Assembly (NCBI GenBank): GCA_018257865.1
Contig: JAEUBA010000288.1
Location: forward strand, 1-12,708
Source: Stereocaulon alpinum
Taxonomy: Eukaryota > Ascomycota > Lecanoromycetes > Lecanorales > Stereocaulaceae
Reading direction: 5' to 3'
Length of the DNA stretch: 12,708 bases
Position numbers and translations under genes: made by a program. Below are positions 1 through 8,729 of this stretch, piece by piece (position 1 is the stretch's first letter; each line of letters begins with the position of its first letter). The notes beneath the pieces are model-generated. The model did not search any database. It saw only the letters and a program-made list of their open reading frames with translations, and had not been told where the DNA came from.

Positions 1-311
1 AAGACTTTATTTAGCTTTAACTACCTACTTAAATTATATATAAAGATATATAGCTACTAATTAGTAGATATATATAGACTATATAAGAGTTTGTTAATTA
101 TAATAACTTAAAAAGAAGACTAGCAGCTATATATTAGTAGCGTTATATTACTAATTAAGCTGATAGCTAGCTGAACGCGTAATAGATATACTAATTAGTT
201 AGATATTATACTAACAGTAATATCTAGTTACTAGCTAGACTAATATTATTAAATTAGTAGTAAAGAGTTACAGATTAGGCTGATTTAATACTATTAGTAA
301 TATTAAGTTAC

Positions 312-1990
312 TAATTCCGCTATATCCTACTATTAGCCCTACTAGCGCGCTCGGCAACTTAGGGTTCCCTAGCAACTTTTGGGAAAGCGCGATATAACAA
401 TAATAATAATATCTTTATTAAAAGATATAAACTAAGCCTACTAGTCCCTAAGCTAGAGATTTAAGGTCTAACTACGAAAATTAGCGAGTTTCCCTACCTA
501 ATAACTAGGACTAAGTACCTTATATCTCTTACTATTAAAACTAATAATAGACGTACCTACTAAATAAACTCTCGATTTAATAAGGTAAGTAATAACTTCT
601 TTTAGGAGTAGATATTAGCTAAGTTAGCGAAACTATAAATAGAAGTTAGTAACTAGGCTTATAGGACCTTAGTTAATTATACTAACTAAGAGTTATACCT
701 AAGTATAGCTACCTAACTTTATCTATAACTATTAAACTAAGCGGGTTAGCTAAGATACTTAAAAGTAAACCTAAGCGAGCTTATTATAGTAAAAAAGAAT
801 TATAAAGGATACTTAGCGACCCTATAGGAGAACTTAACTTAGTTACTTTTATTAACTAAAGAGGACCTAGCCTAAATAGCTATACCGCTAGTAAATAGCA
901 ATTTTACTAAGAAACTTCTCCGTATTATACTTAGAAATATACTAATAATAGTAGAATACGACTATTAATTATAACTAGATAGCTATATTACTACGCTAGC
1001 CTATACCGCTAAGATTATAAGATAAGAGCTAGTAGGAGTTAGGAATATAGTAAGTAACTATATAGAGGAGGCCTAAAAGGCTACTATTTAATTCCTAGCA
1101 GTTTATAAATATCTTCTACTAATACTAGATCGTAGTAGTACGCCTTATAGTAACCTAGCTACTAGTAATACTCCTTATAGTAACCCTACTACTATTAACT
1201 TTCCGCTTAGTAATTCCGCTATCGCTAGTAACTCTTCTCCTCCTATTATACTACTAGACCTTATTATCACGGAGGTCTTTAAAGGGTACTATTATCGATA
1301 TATTAACTACTAACCTAATATCACGCAGTAATTATATAAGGAAGTGAAAGCAGATCTACTAAAAGCTAAAGAGATAGTTATATAGAAGGAGGAGAGAGAT
1401 AATATATACTAGGAGTTAAAAGTAAAGTATCTACTAAAGCTACGGATATAAGTATAATCCAAAATATAATTATCCTTAAAGCAGGACATACGCACTGAGA
1501 AGTAGAATAAAGAATAAGAAGACCTAAAGATATAGCTAGTAAAGGAAATATCTCCTAGTCTCTAAAAATAAGCCTATACCTAGGCCTATAAAGAGATCTT
1601 AGCGAGGCTAATAGCAGGGCTATTAGAGACTAAAGGTACTTAAAGAGTCGAAAGCCTTAGGGATAAAGCGGGTTTAAAAAAAGGGAGAGTTATTAGAAGG
1701 GGACTAGTAGTAGGGCTTTTTAGTAGTACTTTTAGTAGTAGTACTTTCTACTAGGAATTAGTAGTAGCGATCCTTAGTAGCGCCTTAGCTAACTTAGCTA
1801 CTATTCTTAGTAGGCAGCCTCCCCCTAAGTATCTAGATACTTTATTAATAGTAATAATTAGCTAAATCTAACTCCTTACTTAATTACTATTCTTAGCGCT
1901 ACTATTAGACTCTATAGCTTAGTATTTCCGAGAGTATACCCCTAAGCCCTAATAGTATAACTTCGGGTAAACTATTAAATACTATATATA
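312..1990 (+). pseudogene. Fossil ORF of unknown transposon-like protein
   Basis: One frame (codons starting at coordinates divisible by 3) can be read from about 312 to 1990 without any indel being needed. In the part counted (about 345-825) its stop codons are all TAA or TAG, at about half the density of the next frame. Those are the stops RIP creates from Gln (CAA/CAG) and Trp (TGG). Implied features are a Ser/Thr/Pro/Asn-rich stretch near 1140-1250, a Lys/Glu/Gln-rich, probably coiled-coil part near 1320-1560, and a hydrophobic leucine-rich end near 1750-1920. I do not recognise the protein; a transposase or gag-like product is possible. The ends are approximate and the frame preference is not proof. 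Confidence 0.35.
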
Positions 1991-2484
1991 AAGTTAGTAG
2001 GCTTTATAAATAGGAAATAATATTCTATAAATTATCTATAAAAGAATCGAGTCTTTGAAATTATTTATAGAGTATTATAATAATTTCTAAAATTCTATCT
2101 ATTTTCGTAAAATAAGTTAATCTATCCGTAAATTAATTAATTAGTTTAGGAAATAATTTTATAAATAATTTTATTTTAAATTAACGATCTTTATAGACCG
2201 TCTAAAATCTTTTTAGGCGGGTATATTACGTTAGGCGTTTAACTTTGTAAGATAGCCCTAAGAGTAAGAATTTTATAAAATATCCAAATCCCTAAATTTA
2301 TTAATATACTTAATAAAGAAAATTCTTTATAGATAGTATATAATAGAACGATACTCGTTTTATAAACTTAATAATATAATATTTATATAAATAACTATAA
2401 CGTTTGGCGGAGTAGAGTAATAGGTAAGCTGATAAGCGAGAGTTTTTGGCTAGAAGGGGCGACCCTAAAAAGGTTTTATTCGCG

Positions 2485-2509
2485 TCTAGAGGGCTTATAG
2501 CCCTCTAGA
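2485..2509. repeat. Perfect 11-bp inverted repeat, 3-nt loop
   Basis: The arm tctagagggct (2485-2495) is followed by tat and then its exact reverse complement (2499-2509). It lies 11 bases before the LTR-like segment at 2521. It is comparatively GC-rich within AT-rich DNA and has survived RIP. It could be the end of a mobile element, a hairpin, or part of an adjoining repeat. Confidence 0.7.
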
Positions 2510-2520
2510 TTTTCTAATTA

Positions 2521-2585
2521 TATAAAAGAATACCCTTATTAGTATATATAGATAATAGAATAGGCGTATAAATCAATCAATTAAT
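2521..2585 (+). repeat. LTR-like end, left inverted copy (RIP-mutated)
   Basis: This 65-base stretch matches the reverse complement of 12588-12652 at 57 positions. Six of the eight differences have C or G in the right copy and T or A here, and four of those six are in CpA/TpG context, as RIP would leave. The right copy begins tgtaatagaacaccc, consistent with the TG start of an LTR; here the second base has become A. Similarity inside the element past about 2585 is too weak to claim. Confidence 0.65.
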
Positions 2586-3794
2586 TAACTATAACGTTTT
2601 AGGAAATAAAGTTATAGTATATTTGTTTTCTTTTATATAGATTTAGTTTATACTATTATATTATCTTACTAGTTCTAGTACGTAGTTAAGTAGATACTAA
2701 ATTAAATATATATTAAAATTTATTCCAAAATTTCTAAACCTCTACGAGCCGTATTAACTTTTAGTAATTTTTAAATTATTAAAATTTTTAATAGTTATTT
2801 AATAGCTATTTAGTAAAAGTTATAAATCTTTTTTTTAAAAAAATTGAAACGTTTATATCTAATATATATATAGTATAATATTACTATATATAATAATTTT
2901 CTAATACGATTTCGAAATTTTAAGAATTTTTAATTTTATTAAATATTAATAAAGTTATAGCCGTTTTAAAAATAAGAATCTTAATAGCCTCTAAAGATTT
3001 AAATTAGATCTAACTTATTAAATCTAAATCTACTTATTATTATTTAAAAATTAAACTTAAATTAATTTTATATATAATATTTTATTAGAATAGAACTTTA
3101 AGTAATTAATATTTAAATTAAATTATATACTAAGTTAAAATTATTATCGGTATAAATATATATCTAGATATTAGATATTAGTAGATATCCTATTTAGATT
3201 TCGCGTTTCTAATAGATTTTAATCTAACGGGCTCTAACGGAGCTAGTCTCTTTAGACTTAACCTATTTAATATATATTTCTTTTCTTTCTACGAGCTCTT
3301 AAAGCTCTTTACTTTAGTATTCTTAATCTACTACTACTAATATAATTTAAACCTTTTACTCGCTCTCTTTTAGTAGTATACTTTAATAGAAATCTAATTA
3401 TAGTTTTTTTAAACTTTTAATTAACTTTTTATTAACTTTTTCTTTAATATTATAAAATATTATTTAAGTAATATTAATATATAAAGAATATATAAATAGT
3501 AATTTTATTTAAATATTAACAATTAGTTTATAGAAAGCCTTTAAGTTAGTAGTAGGATTTTGCTTTTAAAGTTAACTTCACGGGGCTTCTAAGAGTAGAT
3601 TTTCTCCGATATATTGCACCCCTTGAAATTTGTTAGTACGCTTCATGAAGAGAAATTCCCCTATGGGTGGTACAGAATACATTAGACCTCTTCACAAACC
3701 ATCTTATATTTAGAGCTCGGAAACTCTCCCCGTGCCACGTAGAACTATCGCTGCCATCCACCCCATCGGAGCAGTTCCATCTCGCTAATTCAAA

Positions 3795-4970
3795 TCAATG
3801 TCCCAATTTAGGTCCTCTGCGCAACACTTCCTTCACAGCGGGTCGGTCCAACATGCGCTGGCTCCACCGCTCAATGGCCGGCCAATCCTTGATATCTACC
3901 CCCAAGAACTGGAACATCCATGGCATCGCAAACGGGAAATAAGAGAGATCGGCCAGGGTTGGCCTGTCTCTCAGGGCTATGTAGTCCTGCCTGGGAAGCG
4001 AGAGCCGCTTCTCCAGTATGTCCCATTGACGGAGGGTATTGCTGTGAAGCCTTTGGGAAGTCGTCAGACCATATTCAAGGCCACATGGAAGCCAAGTACG
4101 GAAGGGAGGGTGGAGCCATAGACTCACTTCTCAATAGTCCTCGGCAGTGTCACCGGCTCAGCGCGCGATGGATACCCTTTTAGGAAATAAAGCCAGTATT
4201 TCGCTGTCGCGCTGCCAACGGTGCACATCCATCCATCAGCAAAGGAACAAACGATACCAACAGCTTGGAAGGAAAGAAGAATCTTGGCAGCGTTTGAAAC
4301 TCACCCGATCCCAGCCGTCTGGTAGGCGACCCAGCTTGCCACCTCGCCCTTCTCTCTCGCCGTCCTGCCTGTCCACACGCCCTCGTTATCGAATCGTTCG
4401 GCCAAGTACTGGATGCATGCCGTGCTTTCAAACACAATCACATCTTCGCCTGTGACCGGATCGCGGTCCTTGAGCGCTGGTACGTAGCGCTCGGGGTGGA
4501 TGCTGTAGTACCATTCACTGTGGGTGTCGACGACGGAGAGCACGTGTGGGATGTTGAGCTCGAGGCTGAGGAGAATGGGCTTGATGTAGTTGATGTAGGA
4601 TGTCACGTCGGCTGTGTCGGGTGCGCGCAAGTTAGCCAATTAGTTCGATGGTGGTGGTGCTGCTGTAAACGGGGGTCTTGAAAGAGTGATAAGGTGGTAT
4701 TGTGGAATGATAAGAGGAATTTGAAATTTGGCCATGTAGAAGAGTCTTGCGCTGAGAGTAAGGAAATTGCTCACCCTTGATGATATACAAAATCACGCGT
4801 CCATCATACTCCTGATCCCCGTGCACAACCTCGCTATCAGCAACACGATACTTATACCCATCCGTCCCAGCCCCTGATCTCTTTTCTTCGTGACCATCCT
4901 TGCCAACCGTCCCGCTCACGGCCCTCGATCCATCTGTCCCGCCAGCATCACCCTCAGATTGAACAGCCAT
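3795..4970 (-). CDS. gliG: GliG-like glutathione S-transferase
   Basis: By family analogy this enzyme adds glutathione to an activated diketopiperazine, the sulfur-donating step of ETP synthesis. My model has four exons, 4970-4775, 4611-4305, 4211-4128 and 4050-3795, with GT..AG introns of 163, 93 and 77 nt, giving 280 residues. The N-terminal GST fold runs from about residue 57: the strand VILYIIK, the cis-Pro loop VPAL near 109-112 and the glutathione-contacting E127-S128 in FESTACIQYL. The C-terminal helical domain has the family-typical TAKYWLYF and WDILEKRL segments and the DRPTLADLSYFPFAM core. It resembles Ure2p/GliG-type GSTs but has about 55 extra Gly/Asp-rich residues before the domain. 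In-frame ATGs also occur at 5012 and 4985. I prefer 4970 for its better context (attATGG) and its distance from a TATA-like box. The neighbouring O-methyltransferase lies upstream on the same strand. Confidence 0.88.
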
Positions 4971-5012
4971 AATAGTACCAGTCATCAGAAGACTGAAGGC
5001 TGTACTGGTCAT

Positions 5013-5571
5013 TAAGTAATCAAAGAACAGCTCTTATACCTCGATAAGCAATTGACGAGAGAGCAGCTGATATAGGAAACATGGCAAAAGATTATAGGCA
5101 AGCGACATCGAGAGCAGCGGACCGATGGGAATCTCCCTTGCTCCAGCGCGGTCACGTAGTAGGCCGAATCTCAGGTCGTGGGATCCAGAGGAGTCGGCTT
5201 ATTCAGGATCCGGAGTGTTGGCGTGAGTCCAATTCACTATTGTCAAAGCAAAGGGATGGTGGGCATCTTACCGTAAGGCTGGTGGATGGTGGATTCGTGT
5301 TTAGCGACATCTATGACTGGTGCAAGATAATGGTTTGCTAAGGCGGTCACATCTTTCAAGGTACAGCGGTCATGGACTTTGCATACCTTCGCGAGCAGTG
5401 AATATTAATCGCCATGTCACTTTCGGAAGCGTGGTCGTATGGGATGGGATGTTACGAATGGTCTCTCAGTGTCATTTCAATGCAGGAATGTCTTAATGAC
5501 AAAAAAGCCTGGGAATTCAAGAAGAAGAAAAGCTCAGCTCAAAAAGTGAAACCTGATGCAAAGCCTCACTT
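5013..5571. other. Intergenic: OMT 3' end and GST promoter
   Basis: About 560 bases separate two minus-strand genes, so the stretch should hold the O-methyltransferase 3' UTR and the GST promoter. The 86-codon plus-strand frame at 5081-5341 shows no family resemblance and was not called a gene. Zn2Cys6-type CGG/CCG half-sites and a CCAAT (about 5229) occur, but no exact TCGGN3CCGA (the GliZ-type motif) was found. Confidence 0.4.
5033..5038 (-). promoter_or_regulatory. Possible TATA box of the GST gene
   Basis: TATAAG occurs on the minus strand about 63 bases before the preferred ATG at 4970 and only about 21 bases before the ATG at 5012. The spacing favours the downstream start. It is a single short motif, so this is weak evidence. 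Confidence 0.25.
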
Positions 5572-6941
5572 TCAAGGACGAAGTTCGATCGCCTTGACCC
5601 AAGCATTCCTAAGATCAAAGATGCCCCCAACCCTCCATCCCGCTTTGCCAGCAAACTCCCTCCACTGCTTCTCTGTCCGCTCCTGCCCATTCGCTGTCAT
5701 CATCATATTGATATCACCATATCTCGACAAACGACCTATTCGATCATCCGAGAGAATGCTCTCCAGCACGACCAAGCGGCTCTTCTCGCCCGGAACGATC
5801 GCCTGCCGCACATTCTCAAGAATCTTGACGACATCGTCATCCTTCCAATCATGAAGCACCCATTTCATAGTATAGACCTCGTACGCCGGTACGGCCTCGA
5901 AGAAACTGCCGGCAACGAGATCTTTCTGATCGACCTGTGATCCTAGATCCTCAAACTGGCCGCCAGCGAGGAAGAAGGGCCGGATGTGCTCGATAACCTT
6001 GGGCAGATCGAAGACGGCCCCGCGCATCGTCTTGTGCTTTCGCAGCAGCGACGCCACGAGCGCTCCCCCACCGCCACCAATGTCGAGGACGGTCTTCTCG
6101 GCCACGTCGCTCCAGTCGTAGTCTTCGAGTATTCCTGGCGCTTGCGCGATGGCACCGCCCCCGAGCGTCTTGTGTAGCTGTGGAACCCAGCCCCGGTCTT
6201 GGAAGTACGAGAACATGTCCTGGTCGGTGTCGTAGTTGATCTGCGCGCCCCAGCGCACGGCGTTTTTTTGCACTGACGCGGGAATGCCCCGCGCGATATC
6301 GTAGAATTGGTTTCCGTATAGGTGCACCCAGTTGTGCCATTGCGTCCAATGGTCCGAGCGGAGGATGGTGGAGGTGTGGTTATTGGAATAGAGGCCGGTG
6401 CCCTCATCGTACGTAAAGATGCCGTTGCTGTACAGGGCGCGCATAATTTGTCCCAGGCGATCGGGTCGGGCTTCGACTGAAGTTGCCAGGTCGGTCAGAT
6501 TCAACGGCTTCTTGGCGAGGGTGTCTGCCACGTTCATCTCGACGGCTGCGCAAAGGCACTTCGTATTGGTATAGCCTGATAAGAACAGTGAGCGATCTCG
6601 AAACTTCTGGCTCGTCCATATCAATGCCTACCCAGGAAATGATCAGCCAACACTAGATGCCCCGGCTCGAGCAACTGTTCGACCTCGTGAAGCAAGTTGA
6701 TTGTATTCGAGGCAGCGTCGAAGATCTTCCGGTCGGGCAAGGAAGTATCATCGTGGAGTGCTCTCTGCAACTCATCCTTGGTCTCTCCAGTTTTCAATGC
6801 GTTCAGGCAGAACTCAAGGTTGAGGCTTAGAACGGAGAAGATACTCTGGAGCTCTCGCGAAGTATCAGTCTTATTGGGTTGGTTAAAGGTACCCTCCGTG
6901 GTCTGAGGGGGTATGGTCATGGTAGATGTTGAGGATGGCAT
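5572..6941 (-). CDS. gliM: GliM-like SAM-dependent O-methyltransferase
   Basis: This is a class I, plant-type O-methyltransferase that would methylate a hydroxyl of the pathway intermediate using S-adenosylmethionine. Two exons, 6941-6632 and 6575-5572, are joined across a 56-nt intron (gtaggc..cttatcag, branch-like ctcac) and give 437 residues. An N-terminal helical dimerisation domain covers about 20-200, with GYTNTKCLCAAVEM running straight across the splice junction. The Rossmann domain follows: motif I VLDIGGGGGAL (D268), FDLP at 292-295, and the likely catalytic base His345 in VLHDW. VVLESIL and the terminal QWREFAGKAGW segment complete the fold. Length is normal for the family. It is divergently transcribed from the GliT-like gene with 421 bases between the starts. 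GliM is the best match by context; other fungal secondary-metabolite O-methyltransferases look alike. Confidence 0.88.
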
Positions 6942-7362
6942 TGTGTGATGTGACCTTCTTTTTGGAAAAGTGGCTCAGGACGCGACTACCAGGGAGCCTG
7001 TCGTTTTATGCGCTGAGGAATAAAACAATTAGATGCCTTTAGACTATTTTAGTAACACAGATCTTTGATTGATCCGGTGTCTCGGTGTCTTGGGCTGCAT
7101 GGAGACTTACCGGAAGCATTCAACAATTGGCCGGGCCGATGTAATACTGAGGAACGCAGACAAAGATATTCATGTTTTCAAGCAACTCGACTCTATGCTC
7201 TTCAACTTCAGCTTACCCTTTCTCTCCCTGCTAAACTACTAAACAACATCTTAAACCTTCAACAATCCTTCCTCACTTCTTCTTCATCTTCCATCTTCAT
7301 TGCGAAAATCATCTTCAACTTCATTCACAGAAATATCGACGACTTCGCTCGATAGTTCTGAA
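6942..7362. promoter_or_regulatory. Divergent promoter of OMT and GliT-like genes
   Basis: The 421 bases lie between the OMT ATG (6941, minus) and the oxidase ATG (7363, plus). On the plus side, about 7190-7350 is pyrimidine-rich with ct and ttcttc runs just before the ATG, as is usual for highly expressed fungal 5' UTRs. On the minus side there is an AT-rich cataaaac around 7010. CGG half-sites (7075-7090 and near 7110-7140) may bind a Zn2Cys6 regulator. Shared control of both genes is inferred from the arrangement. Confidence 0.55.
7075..7090 (+). promoter_or_regulatory. Tandem CGGTGTCT motif in divergent promoter
   Basis: The octamer cggtgtct occurs twice back to back, placing two CGG triplets 8 bases apart. 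Fungal Zn2Cys6 factors bind CGG half-sites, so this could be an operator for a pathway regulator. It does not match the GliZ-type TCGGN3CCGA palindrome. Confidence 0.3.
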
Positions 7363-8456
7363 ATGGCAACTAACCAAATTCGCGATGTCCTCATCATCGG
7401 CGGAGGCCCAGCAGGTCTGGCGGTCGCGACCGGCCTTGCCCGTCAGCTCTACACTGCCATTGTCTTCGACTCCAACGTGTACCGAAACCAGATGACTTCG
7501 CATATGCACAATGTAGTGACCTGGGACCATCATGACCCAGCTGAGTTCCGCAACAAAGGCCGCAAAGACATCAAGGCACGCTACGACACCATTGAATTCA
7601 AAGACGATACCAAGATTCAGAGCGTGAAGAAGAATGACCAAGGGCGCTTTGAGGCTACCGATTCAGCAGGTAAGATATGGCTGGGGCGTAAGCTAGTACT
7701 GGCGACAGGCATTCGGGACGTCTATCCGGACATAGACGGTTATGGCGAGAGCTGGGGCACGGGCATGTGTGTAGTCCCTAGCCCTGGTGTCGGAATGCAT
7801 TGATTCTGATGTCTGGATAGTTTTCACTGCTTGTTCTGTCACGGCTACGAAGACCGTGGGTGTGCTTCTGCTGGAGTGTTGGCTATAGGTGACCTGGCAG
7901 TGCCAAACGCTGCTCTTCACCAGGCGCGCATGGCCAATAGACTTACCAAGAACGTCACAATCTATACCGATGGAGCAGATGAGCTGGGTGACCAGATTAG
8001 TATGTCGCTCAAGGGAAGTGTCAGCGGTATCAAGGTCGACAAGAGCCGGATCTCAAAGCTATCGAAAGGGCCAGAGAAATCGCAAGTGATCATGAGATAT
8101 GAGGATAGAAGGGAGAAGACAGAAGGTTTCCTGGTAAGTCGGGATTTCTCCACCTTGTTACAACTACCTGGATCTCATCATACACGAGATGTCGGTGGAT
8201 GCAGTGTTGACGGACGACTCCTCAGGTCCACAAACCCAAGAGCGTAGTCAATGGACCGTTTGCGCATCAATTACTACTCGAATTGACCGAGCAAGGAGAT
8301 ATAAAAACAACCCAGCCGTTTCTCGAGACCAGCATGTCCGGTGTCTTCGCAGTAGGAGATTGCGCCACGTACATGAAAGCCGTCTCGACAGCGATATCAA
8401 TGGGCGCGTTGGCAGCAGGAGGTCTTGCCAGCCAACTGCAGATGGATCCGTTCTGA
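7363..8456 (+). CDS. gliT: GliT-like dithiol oxidase (thioredoxin-reductase fold)
   Basis: This FAD enzyme would oxidise the ETP dithiol to the disulfide, which in gliotoxin producers also confers self-protection. Three exons, 7363-7766, 7821-8133 and 8226-8456, with introns of 54 and 92 nt, give 315 residues, close to family length. An N-terminal FAD-binding GGGPAG sits at 13-18, followed by YRNQMTSHMHNV, typical of GliT enzymes. The redox pair C138-L-F-C141 in FHCLFCHGYEDRG is completed only when the first intron is removed. The second FAD motif VFAVGDCAT is at 279-287. The NADPH-type segment GVLAIGDLAVPNA is degenerate, as expected of the oxidase branch. ATG 7363 starts directly before the Rossmann strand in good context (gaaATGG); an upstream in-frame ATG at 7300 would add 21 unrelated residues. 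Its 3' end converges on the PLP enzyme gene. Confidence 0.92.
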
Positions 8457-8729
8457 CGGGAAACCAAATTGGTATGCTAGAATCCGGATTGGTCTTAGAA
8501 ATGGAAAGAGGCGATGAAAGATGAGGAGTTGTCATGGTTAAGTTTTGTTCCTGTAGAACTATCTGAAATGGGCCCTAAAACAGCCCCACAAAAGCTCCCT
8601 AAAGCGCCCCGAGAAATGATCTGAAATAGAGCCCGGAAAGCCCCTCAACAATTCCTGAAATGCCTCTAGGCCAAGCCTAGCACCCATCATACATCATCAT
8701 TTTGCCCCAAACATCCCACCGTACACCTC
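8457..8729. other. Convergent 3' intergenic region
   Basis: The 273 bases lie between the stops of the oxidase (plus) and the PLP enzyme (minus) and should hold both 3' UTRs. The octamer ctgaaat(g/a) recurs at 8563, 8621 and 8655, the first two followed by similar purine runs and gccc clusters, giving weak imperfect direct repeats. No gene was seen. Confidence 0.45.

Larger units (their letters stand above)
1..3555. mobile_element. RIP-degraded AT-rich repeat block
   Basis: The sequence is saturated with TpA and nearly lacks CpA and TpG, the expected end product of repeat-induced point mutation, in which CpA becomes TpA on either strand. Roughly 1-2000 keeps scattered C and G in other contexts and has a possible fossil reading frame. 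About 2000-3555 is more AT-rich and I see no coding frame there. CpA and TpG return abruptly near 3558, which I take as the repeat/unique boundary. RIP acts on duplicated DNA, so this is most likely old transposon sequence, but I could not assign a family. No intact gene, tRNA or rRNA was seen. Confidence 0.75.

Noticed and set aside
3667..4183. Overlapping plus-strand frames opposite the GST gene
   Set aside because: Shadows of the GST exons, which carry clear family motifs on the minus strand.
5081..5341. 86-codon plus-strand frame between the GST and OMT genes
   Set aside because: Composition is unlike a conserved protein, there is no recognisable motif, and the position fits the GST promoter and OMT 3' UTR.
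5414..5854. 146-codon plus-strand frame opposite the OMT 3' end
   Set aside because: Mostly antisense to the conserved OMT coding sequence; shows no domain.
6576..6631. Possible frameshift splitting the OMT into two genes
   Set aside because: A 56-nt intron with proper donor, branch-like site and acceptor joins both parts in phase into one family-length protein.
7300..7362. Upstream in-frame ATG of the oxidase
   Set aside because: The 21 added residues are low-complexity, come from the pyrimidine-rich leader, and have no counterpart I know in the family.
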